From Opitutia bacterium Tous-C4FEB (lineage in GTDB: Bacteria > Verrucomicrobiota > Verrucomicrobiia > Opitutales > Opitutaceae), in assembly GCA_002304445.1 (NCBI GenBank), contig NEVA01000004.1:155168-219167 (forward strand): a DNA stretch of 64,000 nucleotides, read 5' to 3'. Below, piece by piece: positions 17,660-27,367 of this stretch. Position 1 is the stretch's first letter; each line of letters opens with the position of its first letter. The notes under the pieces were generated by a model that made no database searches, was not told where the DNA came from, and saw nothing but the letters and a program-made list of their open reading frames with translations. The translations under genes were made by a program, and so were the position numbers.

Positions 17660-18487
17660 TTAGTAAGACTCGAGTGGGACGAGCACGGTGACCTCGGTGA
17701 GGGCGGCGAGCCGGTCGTCGAGCTTGACCTCGCCGGACTTGAAGAGGCCGTCGGTGCTGGGCTCTACCTTGATCACGGAGCCGATGGTGAGGCCTGGAGG
17801 GAAGACGCCGCCAAGGCCCGAGGTGACGAGGCGCTTGGTGGCGCTGGCGCTGGCAAAGATGTCGAGCGGGACAAACTCGATCACGCCGCCGGCCGAGCCG
17901 AAGGTGGGATTGAGGCCGCCTTGGTAACTGATGGGCCGGATATCGCCCTCGACGACGGCCGCGAGGCGCACGGTCTGACTGCTGATCAGGTCGACGGTGG
18001 CGGTGTAGGCAAAGACTTCGCTCACGCGACCAACGACACCCCCGCTAAAGACCACGGGGGAGCCGACGATGAGGTTAAAGTTTTTGCCTTTGCGGATGGT
18101 GAGGCGTTGCCACCAGCCGGAAAAATCGCGGCGCACAACGCGGGCATGTTCGGAGCGATAGCCGGTGTAGGACGGGAGGCGAAGAATGGCTTCGAGGCGG
18201 GCGATCTCACCCTGCATCTCGACGTTTTGTTGGACGGCAAGATCGTAAGAGGCGTTGAGGCGGGCGAGATCGCGACCGGCCTCGATCAGCTCACTGTTCG
18301 AGCGGAGACGCAGGGACCAGTATTCTTGGAGATCGCGGGCGTAGGACGCAGCGACGCTGACCGGGGCGGTGAGCTCGAAAAAAGACGCTCGGGTGAACGT
18401 CTTGATGACGGTCGGCACGATGAGCCAAGCGGCAACGACAAGCCCCAGCGTGAGAAACGGGCGGGCTTGATCTAAGCGTTTGGGCAT
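17660..18487 (-). CDS. mreC: Rod shape-determining protein MreC
   Basis: 275 residues: membrane anchor at about 10-30, a coiled-coil segment with SNSELIEAGRDLARL and VEMQGEIARLEAILRL, then the two beta-barrel domains (ARVVRRDFSGWWQRLTIRKG, PVVFSGGVVGRVSEV, VVEGDIRPISYQGG). MreC bridges PBP2 and MreB in the periplasm. ATG start. It is separated from mreB by 266 bases, so mreC may have its own promoter. Confidence 0.95.
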   Translation of the reverse strand: MPKRLDQARPFLTLGLVVAAWLIVPTVIKTFTRASFFELTAPVSVAASYARDLQEYWSLRLRSNSELIEAGRDLARLNASYDLAVQQNVEMQGEIARLEAILRLPSYTGYRSEHARVVRRDFSGWWQRLTIRKGKNFNLIVGSPVVFSGGVVGRVSEVFAYTATVDLISSQTVRLAAVVEGDIRPISYQGGLNPTFGSAGGVIEFVPLDIFASASATKRLVTSGLGGVFPPGLTIGSVIKVEPSTDGLFKSGEVKLDDRLAALTEVTVLVPLESY

Positions 18488-18753
18488 GGGGCGTGGGTTT
18501 AAGCTAAGAGAATGTTATCTTTAGCGCGCCGAAACCGGCGTGGCGATCAAGCCATAGAAAATTCTACCGGAACTGATGCGAAGCTTCCGCTCAGCGCGGC
18601 AAATCATGACGCAACAGGTTCCCTCGGACCGGACCCAAAACGAAAGAATCTGAGATGAACATTTGCGCCAGGAATATCCGTGCTGGAGCGGACTTGGGTC
18701 CAGGCGGCACGGCGGAGATAGGATACCGCAACCTAGTTTGGCGTGGCCAAGAA

Positions 18754-19767
<1,014 letters not shown>

Positions 19768-19945
19768 GATTAGAATGGTCGGGACGCAGGAGTAGCGGCG
19801 ATTCCGCCGACGGAACCGAATCTGTGGCACTCCGGAGTGTCAACGGGGGAAACGGCCGATTTTCGCTCTCAGGGTAGGTCAAGAATGCAAGCTTATCGAC
19901 CGATCAATCAGCCGAGCCGGGGTGCTCTGGCGGGAAACTCCCGGA

Positions 19946-20533
19946 TCAGTTCTTTTTCCCGGCAGCTCTCTCTTGATCGGCTTTTTTCTGGGCCTCTTCG
20001 TAGGCTTTGCGCTGTTGAATACCGATTTCCAGCAGATCGCTGACGAGCATCCGGGCTTCGACCTCCTGCTGGGCAATGGAGCCGGGCGCGGGGGGAGGTT
20101 GGGGGATGCCTTGGGTGATCATGGGCGCTGTGACCGGCGAGGCGAATCCGGCGGCGGCGGTGCCGGCGGTGTTGGTGCCGGCGGCGACCGAAGGCTTGCG
20201 CATGCGGAGCGTTTTCTTCTGACCGCCGACGGTGATCGTGGCTTCTTCTTTCGCGGCGTCGAACGCGACGATCTTGATGCCCTCGACGGTGGCGTCGACC
20301 GCGATCCAATGGCTACGTTTTGCCTGTGAGTCGTAAACGCACACCAGAATCTTTTTGCCCGTGGAGCTAAAGCCCTTGAGTTCGAACGTATCGTTGGCCG
20401 GTTGATCGGCTGCGACCGCGCCGGGTGCGGGCATGAAAGGAGATTCCTTTGGCAAGGCGATTTGGGCGCGGGCTCCGATGGCTGTAAACAAAGCCAGGGC
20501 GGCAAAGAATCCGATTGAAGGTGCGCGTTGCAT
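19946..20533 (-). CDS. Secreted protein with a small beta domain, function unknown
   Basis: 195 residues from the ATG at 20533, where a signal peptide begins (MQRAPSIGFFAALALFTAIG). A compact beta-rich segment (FELKGFSSTGKKILVCVYD to ITVGGQKKTLRM) is followed by a Pro/Ala linker and a charged, probably helical tail (RMLVSDLLEIGIQQRKAYEE). The beta segment loosely recalls GspC-type homology regions of type II secretion, but this is weak. Divergent from nuoA with 126 bases between. Confidence 0.75.
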   Translation of the reverse strand: MQRAPSIGFFAALALFTAIGARAQIALPKESPFMPAPGAVAADQPANDTFELKGFSSTGKKILVCVYDSQAKRSHWIAVDATVEGIKIVAFDAAKEEATITVGGQKKTLRMRKPSVAAGTNTAGTAAAGFASPVTAPMITQGIPQPPPAPGSIAQQEVEARMLVSDLLEIGIQQRKAYEEAQKKADQERAAGKKN

Positions 20534-20659
20534 GGAGATGAGACGCTGTGGGTTTGGCGGGGTTGCGTCAAATGCCGAGCTGACCAAAGCGGTGAAACGA
20601 ACGACACCTGAAATTCCCTCTTGTCTCGCATTGGCGGGTCGGGCCATTTCTTCGCGGAC

Positions 20660-21034
20660 ATGACATCCGAAGCGTATCTCCCTTTTCTCATCCAAGCACT
20701 CTTGGCCGGCGGAGTGACGGCATTTGTGATTGGGGCGAGCCACTTTTTCGGTCAGCGAGCCAAGCTCAATAAAATCAAGGATACGGCCTACGAGTGTGGA
20801 GTGCCGTCTGAAGGTTTAGTCCACACCCGCTTCTCGGTTAAATTCTTTCTCACCGCGCTGTTGTTCATGCTGTTTGATTTGGAGATCGTGATTCTGGTGC
20901 CGTGGACGTTTATTTACCGCGAGTTTCTGGCGAACAACATTCCGATCATCGGTCCGATCATGTTTTTTATCGGGGTCTTGGTGCTGGGCCTTTTCTACGA
21001 GGTGAAAAAGGGCGCATTGGATTGGGAAAAGTGA
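20660..21034 (+). CDS. nuoA: NADH-quinone oxidoreductase subunit A
   Basis: 124 residues from the ATG at 20660. Three membrane helices with the NuoA motifs YECGVPSEG in the first loop and KFFLTALLFMLFDLEIV (FD-E) in helix 2. It is part of the proton-pumping membrane arm of complex I. No nuoB or other nuo gene follows, so nuoA is detached from the rest of the operon here. Confidence 0.93.
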   Translation: MTSEAYLPFLIQALLAGGVTAFVIGASHFFGQRAKLNKIKDTAYECGVPSEGLVHTRFSVKFFLTALLFMLFDLEIVILVPWTFIYREFLANNIPIIGPIMFFIGVLVLGLFYEVKKGALDWEK

Positions 21035-21060
21035 CCGGGATGGGTTGAAATCGGGCTATT

Positions 21061-22404
21061 ATGCGGCTGGAAAAAATCATCGCCCGAAATCGAATTATCG
21101 ATTTGCGGAGCGTTGATTTGGAAGGGGCATTGCAGGAATTGCTGACGGTGAGCGTGGCGAGCTTCCCCGACCTGAAACCGGATGCTTTGCTCAAGGGATT
21201 GTTGGCGCGCGAGAGCACGATGACGACCTATTTGGGGCTCGGCGTGGCATTGCCGCATGTGCGGGTAAAAATGCCCCGCCGGTATATTCTCGCGATCGGG
21301 CGCAGTCGTGCGGGGATCAAACACGACGGCGCGTTGGCCGAAGAGCGGGTGCATTTGATCGTGATGTTGATCGCCGGAGAAAAGGCCCGCGATTACCTGC
21401 AAGTGCTGGCCTCCATTGCCCGGCAGGTAAAAGAACAAACGATGGTCGATGGTCTCGTGCGGGCGCCGGACCTCGATGTGTTTTACGAGCGGTTGGTCGG
21501 CGGCTTTGGCGCGGTGCGGCCGGTTTTGGCCCAGAGGAATCGCGTAAACCGGCTGATGCTGCGCGAAGCGATGCGGGTGACGCGAGGGGCGGATTGCAAT
21601 GCCCTGATGGTTTTTGGGGATACGTTTGTGGGAGGCATCGACCGCGGCGCGTTTGACGAGAAGTTGAAGACGATCCTGGTCACCCGCAACCCGATCGAGC
21701 CCGGTGAACACGAGCACGAGTTTTCCGAGACGATCCAAGTTCGCTCGTTTTCGAACCAGCGGATGGCGCAATTGCGCAGCGCCATCCTCGTCGCCCTGAC
21801 CCGCGGGGTTCTGAAATTCACGGACCGGATCTGCTGTCTGGATGGAATGAGCGGGAGCAACCAGTTCGACACGTTGGTCGTGGTCGACATCGAGCGCGAG
21901 TTTCAGACTCTCCTGACTGGCCAGACTGCGGATCTTCTACCCGAAGATGTTAAGCCTGAGGTGCTCGAACGGGTGTTGGCGGTAGCGACTGAGCTCGCGG
22001 TTGAGGGGCGGGAGGGCCGGCCGGTCGGTTGTCTGTTTGTGGTCGGCGACACGGAAAAAGTGGCGGGCCTGAGCAAGCCACTCGTTTTGAATCCATTTTT
22101 TGGCTACAAGGCCGAGGAAAGAAATATCCTGAATCCCTTTATGGATGAGACGGTTAAGGAATTTTCGTCCATCGACGGAGCCTTTACCATCCGTGGCGAC
22201 GGCGTCGTGGAGTCAGCGGGTAGTCTGATCCAAGCGATGGATAACAACCATGCTTTGCCGAGCGGTTTGGGGAGCCGTCATGCGGCGGCGGCGGCGATCA
22301 GTATCGCGACAAACTGCATTGCGATCGTCGTTTCTTCGAGCACGAGTCAGGTGACTCTTTTCCGCCGGGGTGTGATGCTGCCTCTGACCGAAAAGCGGCG
22401 GTGA
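21061..22404 (+). CDS. PTS EIIA-like domain fused to a DacZ-like diadenylate cyclase
   Basis: 447 residues. Residues 1-150 resemble a fructose/mannitol-type EIIA (PTS_EIIA_2) with the phosphorylatable His66 in TTYLGLGVALPHVRVK. Residues about 160-330 resemble the pyruvate-kinase-C-like part that precedes the cyclase in archaeal DacZ (LAVEGREGRPVGCLFVVGD). The C-terminal DisA_N domain keeps both catalytic motifs, IDGAFTI (DGA at 372-374) and GLGSRHAAAAAI (RHxxA at 406-410), and ends VVSSSTSQVTLFRRG. So it should make c-di-AMP from two ATP, with a possible phosphorylation- or nitrogen/sugar-linked input domain. It starts 26 bases after nuoA on the same strand. Confidence 0.82.
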   Translation: MRLEKIIARNRIIDLRSVDLEGALQELLTVSVASFPDLKPDALLKGLLARESTMTTYLGLGVALPHVRVKMPRRYILAIGRSRAGIKHDGALAEERVHLIVMLIAGEKARDYLQVLASIARQVKEQTMVDGLVRAPDLDVFYERLVGGFGAVRPVLAQRNRVNRLMLREAMRVTRGADCNALMVFGDTFVGGIDRGAFDEKLKTILVTRNPIEPGEHEHEFSETIQVRSFSNQRMAQLRSAILVALTRGVLKFTDRICCLDGMSGSNQFDTLVVVDIEREFQTLLTGQTADLLPEDVKPEVLERVLAVATELAVEGREGRPVGCLFVVGDTEKVAGLSKPLVLNPFFGYKAEERNILNPFMDETVKEFSSIDGAFTIRGDGVVESAGSLIQAMDNNHALPSGLGSRHAAAAAISIATNCIAIVVSSSTSQVTLFRRGVMLPLTEKRR

Positions 22405-22495
22405 TGGGTGACGGACCGTTTTTGCCCCGTGAAAAGATTGGAGTTGCAGGAAGGCGGTTGCGGGCTTTGCTCTGACCCTTCACCTATTTAACACC

Positions 22496-22660
22496 ATGCA
22501 AGAAGTCGTCACACTAGAATGCACCGAAGCGAAGAAAGAGGGCAAACCCGCTTCCCGCTATCTCACCTTCCGTAATAAGAAGACCGTCACCGAGCGCATC
22601 GAGAAGAAGAAGTATAATCCCTTCCTCAAGCGCCACACGCTGCACAAAGAGATCAAGTAA
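22496..22660 (+). CDS. rpmG: 50S ribosomal protein L33
   Basis: 54-residue protein, [16 protein letters not shown] at the start and [15 protein letters not shown] at the end, with [20 protein letters not shown] between; this is the bL33 pattern. Only one of the zinc-ribbon cysteines (Cys9) is present, so it is the zinc-free (C-minus) type. A strong terminator follows at 22698. No Shine-Dalgarno-like sequence is evident before the ATG. Confidence 0.93.
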   Translation: MQEVVTLECTEAKKEGKPASRYLTFRNKKTVTERIEKKKYNPFLKRHTLHKEIK

Positions 22661-22697
22661 TACTTCGAATTCCGCCTAAGCGGGGTTTCGTTGGCCG

Positions 22698-22724
22698 AGC
22701 CGAACTTTTGAGTTCGGCTTTTTT
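22698..22724 (+). terminator. Intrinsic terminator after rpmG
   Basis: AGCCGAAC / GTTCGGCT 8-bp stem with a TTTTGA loop, followed directly by a run of six T. It ends the rpmG transcript 38 bases after its stop codon. Confidence 0.85.
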
Positions 22725-22789
22725 GCGTTTTGCTCCCGTGAGCCCTTCGAAGACTTTTTGAACCCGGGACTTACTCGCGGGTCGGACAA

Positions 22790-23062
22790 CTAAATCGAAG
22801 CAAACGGTGAGCCCGTTGAGCTCGGTCCGGCGGGGCGCGGGCTGGTCTGCTGGCGCCGGGCGGCCCGCCAGCTTTCGCGGTGTTTCCGAATCCAATCGAG
22901 CAAAGCCCGTTCAAAGCCGATATCGTAGCCGAGGCGCTCCGATTCGAGCCATTTGTGCTTCAAGATTTCTTCCCGCTCCGCAAGGAACTCCTGATAGAGG
23001 CTCGACTGCTTCACGAACTCGCGGGACGAAGAAGAATCGGACTCTTTGGAGGGAGAAGTCAT
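22790..23062 (-). CDS. Small conserved hypothetical protein
   Basis: 90 residues, ATG start at 23062. A Ser-rich N-terminus leads into a helical, charged core: LYQEFLAEREEILKHKWLES followed by ERLGYDIGFERALLDWIRKH. The pattern HKW-x2-SE-x4-D-x-G-x3-A recurs in small bacterial proteins and in the tail of DUF4032-type proteins; I would not assign a function. The C-terminal third is low-complexity. It sits upstream of nothing on the same strand except the L33 terminator. Confidence 0.65.
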   Translation of the reverse strand: MTSPSKESDSSSSREFVKQSSLYQEFLAEREEILKHKWLESERLGYDIGFERALLDWIRKHRESWRAARRQQTSPRPAGPSSTGSPFASI

Positions 23063-23136
23063 GCAGCAAATCGGCGGGAGGTGAAAGTCAGAGCCAGCCG
23101 TAGAGTGCTGTCAATGCCCGCGATGTCGCCGAATTG

Positions 23137-24237
23137 TTACATCCGTCCCGGCATGGGCTTGCCCAGTCGGGTAAGCAGCGTCTCGGCAATTTCAGCAAAG
23201 GTGCGCGCGGCCAAGCTGCCGGGATCGCTCACCACCACCGGTTCGCCCGCGTCGCCACCCGCGCGAATCTCGGGAATCAGCGGCACTTGACCGAGGAGGC
23301 TGGTGCCGAGCTTCTCTGCCGTGATGATGCCGCCGCCCTCGCCGAAGAGCAGGTGTTTGTGCCCGGCGGGGTCGACGAAGTAACTCATGTTCTCGGCGAC
23401 GCCGAGCAAGGGCACGTTGACCTTTTGAAACATCAGGCCGCCCTTGCGGGCGACATTGGTGGCCGCGGGCTGTGGGGTGGTGACGATCACGGCGCCATCG
23501 AGGGGGAGCGTTTGCACGAGGGAAAGCTGGGCGTCCCCGGTGCCGGGCGGGAGATCGACAAGCAGCACGTCGAGTTCGCCCCATTTTACATTTTGGACGA
23601 ATTGCTGGATGGTCTTCATGATCATCGGCCCCCGCCAGACGACGGGCGTGTTGTCGTCGACCAGAAAGCCCATGCTCATGACTTTCACTCCATGGCGTTC
23701 CATGGGCACGAGCATCGAGGCGGCCCCGTCACCCTCGACCTCAGGGCGCCCTTGCAGCCCCATCATCAACGGCACGCTCGGTCCGTAAATATCGCAGTCC
23801 ATCAGCCCAACGCGACCGGGTCGGCCTTGATCGGTAAGCAGCCGGGCTAGCGCGCAGGCGAGATTGACCGCGAATGTGCTTTTGCCGACGCCGCCTTTGC
23901 CCGAGGCGATAGCTACCGAGTATCGCGCCGTCTTGGGAGCACCACTCGACCCCGGGAGATTGCCGGGGCCACCGCCTGAGTTGCCGGCGGGACGGGTGGC
24001 TTGCACGGAAATGTCGATGATTACGTCGCGGACTTCAGGGAGGGCTCTCAGGCAATTCTCGACCTCCGCTTTTAAGTGCAGGGGGATCTTCGGGTCGCTG
24101 GTGGTAAGGGCCAGGGCGACCTTCGCCGTTCCGTCAACAAATCCGATCGAGCGGACGAGTCCGAATGAGACGATATCGCGGCTGAAGCCGGGATATTTTA
24201 CTTTTTGCAGCTGGGCTTTGATTTCGTCGGAGGTCAC
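23137..24237 (-). CDS. mrp: Mrp/NBP35 (ApbC) family P-loop ATPase without the CxxC motif
   Basis: 366 residues, GTG start. N-terminal MIP18/DUF59-type domain (1-80) followed by the Mrp ATPase: deviant Walker A GKGGVGKS (113-120), MDCDIYGPSVP, and LLVDLPPGTGDAQL. Mrp proteins carry [4Fe-4S] clusters to targets. The expected cluster-bridging CxxC after ENMSYF is absent; here the sequence is ENMSYFVDPAGHKHLLFG (282-299). Either the cluster is held differently or the protein has another role. Divergent from tolB. Confidence 0.92.
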   Translation of the reverse strand: MTSDEIKAQLQKVKYPGFSRDIVSFGLVRSIGFVDGTAKVALALTTSDPKIPLHLKAEVENCLRALPEVRDVIIDISVQATRPAGNSGGGPGNLPGSSGAPKTARYSVAIASGKGGVGKSTFAVNLACALARLLTDQGRPGRVGLMDCDIYGPSVPLMMGLQGRPEVEGDGAASMLVPMERHGVKVMSMGFLVDDNTPVVWRGPMIMKTIQQFVQNVKWGELDVLLVDLPPGTGDAQLSLVQTLPLDGAVIVTTPQPAATNVARKGGLMFQKVNVPLLGVAENMSYFVDPAGHKHLLFGEGGGIITAEKLGTSLLGQVPLIPEIRAGGDAGEPVVVSDPGSLAARTFAEIAETLLTRLGKPMPGRM

Positions 24238-24340
24238 GGCAGGAAGAAAGTTGTCACTTAAGAGTTGTTATGCAGACCGGGTGAGCAAATAGAAATCCTC
24301 TTCGTCTCCAAATGCGTCGTCCATTTTCCCACTTTTGATC

Positions 24341-25534
24341 ATGAAAAAATTACTGAGGCTTTCGTTGCTATTGTTGGCGCTTGCCGCGGCGGGATCGTTG
24401 CGGGCCCAACGTGATATCGGCACCGTCGAGGTGCTGGCTGAAAACAAGACGTTGCCGGTGAGGGTTTCGGCAAACACGCCGGAATTGAACCAGCTGGCTT
24501 TGCAGGCCTTTGGCACGCATGGCCGCTACCGGCTCGTGGCGAGCGGATTTGCCTTCGACATCAAGTTCTCCGCGGTCACGCCGACGCAGGTGCGGGTGGA
24601 CATCGTCAGGTCGCCGAGCGGCACGGCGGTCGCCTCGGAAGTCGTGACGGGATCGAGCCCCCGCAATGCGCTCCTGCGTGCGGCCGACGTGGCGGTCGCA
24701 AAAACCAATGGTCTGGGGCTGCGTGGATTTTTCGCTTCGAAGCTCTCCTTCATCAATGAGCGGACCGGGAAAAAGGAGATTTACACCGGCGACCTGATGT
24801 TCGGTGAGGTCAAGCAGATCACTCGCGACAATTCGATCACGCTCAGCCCGCGTTGGTCGCCGGATGGAACGCGATTGATCTACACGAGCTACTATAAGTC
24901 TGGGTTTCCCGATATCTTCACGATCGATCTGCGCAGTTTTCAGCGCACGACCTTTGTAAGTTTTAAAGGCACGAACAGCGGCGCCCGTTTTAGCCCCAAT
25001 GGTTCCCAAGTCGCGATGGTTCTCAGCGGCGAGGGCACTCCGGAGATTTACGTGAGCAACGCGCAAGGTCGCGGTGTGGCGCGTAAGACGCGCTCGGACG
25101 CGGTGAAATCGTCCCCGTGCTTTTCACCGGATGGGACGCGGTTGGTCTTCGCCGGCGAGCCCGGGCCCCAGCTTTACACGATGCCGGTAAACGGAGGCGC
25201 GCCGACCCGGCTGACCTCGGGAATCAGTAGCTACTGTGCCGAGCCGGATTGGAGCCGGGCGAATCCGAACCGAATCGCTTTCACCATCCGGGTCGGTCGG
25301 AACTTTCAGATCGCAGTCTACGATTTCTCGAAACGCGCCAGCGAACAGGTCTCGAAGGCGCCGTTCGACGGAGTTGAGCCCAATTGGCTGCCCGATGGAC
25401 GTCACCTTGTTTATACGGCGCGCACGTCAACGACGAGCCGGGTGTGCATCCTCGATACCGAGACGGGTAAGAGCACTCCGATCAGCCCGACGAGCTTCGG
25501 CTCCACACTGCAAGCCAACGTGTGGGCTCCGTAA
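24341..25534 (+). CDS. tolB: TolB-like beta-propeller protein
   Basis: 397 residues from the ATG at 24341. Signal peptide KKLLRLSLLLLALAAAG, an N-terminal domain (about 25-130), then WD40-like TolB repeats recognised by SPRWSPDGTRLIYTSY, GARFSPNGSQVAMVL, SPCFSPDGTRLVFAG and VEPNWLPDGRHLVYTA. TolB acts in the periplasm with Pal and TolA in outer membrane integrity. No tolQRA/pal genes are adjacent in the window. Ends at a strong terminator. Confidence 0.9.
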   Translation: MKKLLRLSLLLLALAAAGSLRAQRDIGTVEVLAENKTLPVRVSANTPELNQLALQAFGTHGRYRLVASGFAFDIKFSAVTPTQVRVDIVRSPSGTAVASEVVTGSSPRNALLRAADVAVAKTNGLGLRGFFASKLSFINERTGKKEIYTGDLMFGEVKQITRDNSITLSPRWSPDGTRLIYTSYYKSGFPDIFTIDLRSFQRTTFVSFKGTNSGARFSPNGSQVAMVLSGEGTPEIYVSNAQGRGVARKTRSDAVKSSPCFSPDGTRLVFAGEPGPQLYTMPVNGGAPTRLTSGISSYCAEPDWSRANPNRIAFTIRVGRNFQIAVYDFSKRASEQVSKAPFDGVEPNWLPDGRHLVYTARTSTTSRVCILDTETGKSTPISPTSFGSTLQANVWAP

Positions 25535-25557
25535 CAAAGGGCCAAAATTTCCCGACA

Positions 25558-25590
25558 AAAAGCCGCACTGAAAAGTGCGGCTTTTGTTTT
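25558..25590 (+). terminator. Intrinsic terminator between tolB and sodA
   Basis: AAAAGCCGCACT - GAAA - AGTGCGGCTTTT, a perfect 12-bp stem with a GNRA loop and a following T-rich stretch. The mirrored A-run allows it to act on both convergent genes. Confidence 0.88.
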
Positions 25591-25606
25591 TGAGGAGATT
25601 TGGAGG

Positions 25607-26239
25607 TCAGGTCGTAGCGGCCACGTAATTGGCCTCGGCCGCGTCCCAGTTCACCACGTTCCAGAAAGCGGTGATGTAGTCGGGACGGCGGTTCTGGTAA
25701 TTGAGGTAATACGCGTGCTCCCAAACGTCGAGTGCGAGGACGGGTTTGCCTTCGATCCCGGCGACGGCCTTGCCCATGAGCGGGCTGTCTTGGTTCGCGG
25801 TCGAACCAACGGCGAGTTTCTTGTCGGCGGTGACGTAGAGCCAAGCCCAGCCGGAGCCAAAACGGGTCGCACCGGCCTTGGCGAAGTCTTCCTTGAACTT
25901 GGCGAAACCGCCGAGCTGGGCCTCGATGGCAGCCGCCAAAGTGCCCGTCGGGGCTCCGCCTTTACCGGGGCCCATAATGGTCCAGAAGAAGGCGTGGTTG
26001 CTGTGGCCGCCGGCGTTGTTGCGCACGCCCCCGCGAATGGCCTCGGGAACTTTTGAAAGATCCGCGATCAGCGCGTTGACTTCGAGTGCGGCGAGATCGG
26101 CGTGATCCTTGAGGAGATTGGTGGCGTTGGTGATGTAGGCTTGGTGGTGCTTGCCGTGATGGATTTCCATCGTCTTCGCGTCGATGTGCGGGACGAGAGC
26201 GTCGAGCGCGTAGGGCAGGGGGGGGAGCGTGTAGGCCAT
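25607..26239 (-). CDS. sodA: Superoxide dismutase, Mn type
   Basis: 210 residues from the ATG at 26239 ([20 protein letters not shown]). Metal ligands: His in [10 protein letters not shown], His in [10 protein letters not shown], and Asp/His in [19 protein letters not shown]. Gly-Gly before the second ligand and Gln in NQDSPLM are features of Mn rather than Fe enzymes. No signal peptide, so cytoplasmic. Downstream of tadA on the same strand with 76 bases between. Confidence 0.95.
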   Translation of the reverse strand: MAYTLPPLPYALDALVPHIDAKTMEIHHGKHHQAYITNATNLLKDHADLAALEVNALIADLSKVPEAIRGGVRNNAGGHSNHAFFWTIMGPGKGGAPTGTLAAAIEAQLGGFAKFKEDFAKAGATRFGSGWAWLYVTADKKLAVGSTANQDSPLMGKAVAGIEGKPVLALDVWEHAYYLNYQNRRPDYITAFWNVVNWDAAEANYVAATT

Positions 26240-26315
26240 GATGATATGTTTTTGAATTTCCGATCGGTTAAGCAAATCGAAGGACCGCGAAGTGATGCAC
26301 CGGTGCCGGTGGTCG

Positions 26316-26855
26316 TCAACTTTCAGCTGAGGAATCCGCCGTACGCTTCGCGCGGAAGAAAGCCTGCAGCAGTTCCCTGCACTCAGTTTCGAGCACTCCG
26401 CCGGAGGTAAGCTCGACGTGGTGATTGACCCGCGGCAGGTCGTTGAGGTTGGTCGCGCCGCCGAGGCAACCCATCTTTGGGTCGGGCACGGCGAAGCAGA
26501 CGCGTTTCACGCGCGACATCAGCATCGCGCCGGAGCACATGGGACAGGGTTCTTTGGTGACGAACACCGTCACGCCTTCGAGGCGCCAGTTGCCGAGCTT
26601 GGCGGCGGCTTGGGTGATCGCGAGCATCTCGGCGTGCGCGGTGGGGTCATGGGTGCATTCGACCGTGTTATGGGCCGACGCGATGACTTCGCCGCCGAGC
26701 ACAATCACGGCCCCGATCGGGACCTCGTCCTGCCGCCAAGCGTCGATCGCCTGGTTATAGGCGAGGCTCATGTAGAACGCGTCGTCGCGCAGGAGCTGCG
26801 AAGGGAACCGTTTTTCAAACGGGCAGTCCGGCGGCTTAGGTTGAGAGTTGTTCAT
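26316..26855 (-). CDS. tadA: tRNA-specific adenosine deaminase
   Basis: 179 residues from the ATG at 26855. Zinc site: HAE (74-76) and PCPMC (103-107), with the family motif [10 protein letters not shown] and the C-terminal [20 protein letters not shown]. TadA converts A34 to inosine in tRNA-Arg. Slightly longer at the N-terminus than E. coli TadA. The first codons contain the heptamer-like run AACTCTCAACCT. Confidence 0.92.
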   Translation of the reverse strand: MNNSQPKPPDCPFEKRFPSQLLRDDAFYMSLAYNQAIDAWRQDEVPIGAVIVLGGEVIASAHNTVECTHDPTAHAEMLAITQAAAKLGNWRLEGVTVFVTKEPCPMCSGAMLMSRVKRVCFAVPDPKMGCLGGATNLNDLPRVNHHVELTSGGVLETECRELLQAFFRAKRTADSSAES

Positions 26856-26878
26856 CGAGTGCGCGGCGGAGGAAATCC

Positions 26879-26908
26879 TTGACTTACGCGGGGGCAATCC
26901 GGCTTACA
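26879..26908 (+). promoter_or_regulatory. Possible promoter for infA
   Basis: TTGACT (-35-like) at 26879-26884, followed after 18-19 bases by CTTACAA, a weak -10. It lies about 75 bases before the infA start in the 124-base divergent gap with tadA. The match is modest and the spacing is slightly long. Confidence 0.3.
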
Positions 26909-26979
26909 AGTATGCTTTACGCTGACCACACGACGACACCTCATGATGCTCCATCGCTCCTTTCAATCCCGCGTTAACC

Positions 26980-27240
26980 ATGGCTGACAACGACGCGATC
27001 GAAGTTGAAGGTAAGGTGATGGTCGTGCTTCCCGGCACGATGTTCAAGGTGCAGCTGGCCAATGGCCACGTGGTGCTCGCTCACATTTCTGGTAAATTGC
27101 GCAAGAATTTCATCAAGATCGCCGCCGGCGACAATGTGAAGATGGAGATGAGCCCTTACGATTTGGAGAAGGCACGCATCACCTTCCGGATGAAGGAAGC
27201 CAACCCGCTCCCGCGTCCGCCGATGCGTCGGCGCTATTGA
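26980..27240 (+). CDS. infA: Translation initiation factor IF-1
   Basis: 86 residues: an S1/OB fold with [38 protein letters not shown] and [18 protein letters not shown]. It binds the ribosomal A site during initiation. The body matches the usual 72-residue protein, with about 14 extra residues ending [12 protein letters not shown]. Followed by a strong terminator, so it is a single-gene unit. Confidence 0.96.
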   Translation: MADNDAIEVEGKVMVVLPGTMFKVQLANGHVVLAHISGKLRKNFIKIAAGDNVKMEMSPYDLEKARITFRMKEANPLPRPPMRRRY

Positions 27241-27264
27241 GGGATTCGCCCTCGGTTAATGTTG

Positions 27265-27293
27265 AACCAAAGCTCCCGGGCTTTGGTTTTTTT
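27265..27293 (+). terminator. Intrinsic terminator after infA
   Basis: AACCAAAGC / GCTTTGGTT 9-bp stem with loop TCCCGG, followed by a run of T. It begins 25 bases after the infA stop codon. Confidence 0.87.
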
Positions 27294-27367
27294 GTGCCCA
27301 CGGCCGATTGGGTGGGCCGAGACTTTGGCTTGCGGTCACGCCCCGACCCTCGCGCACTGCTCGTCGC

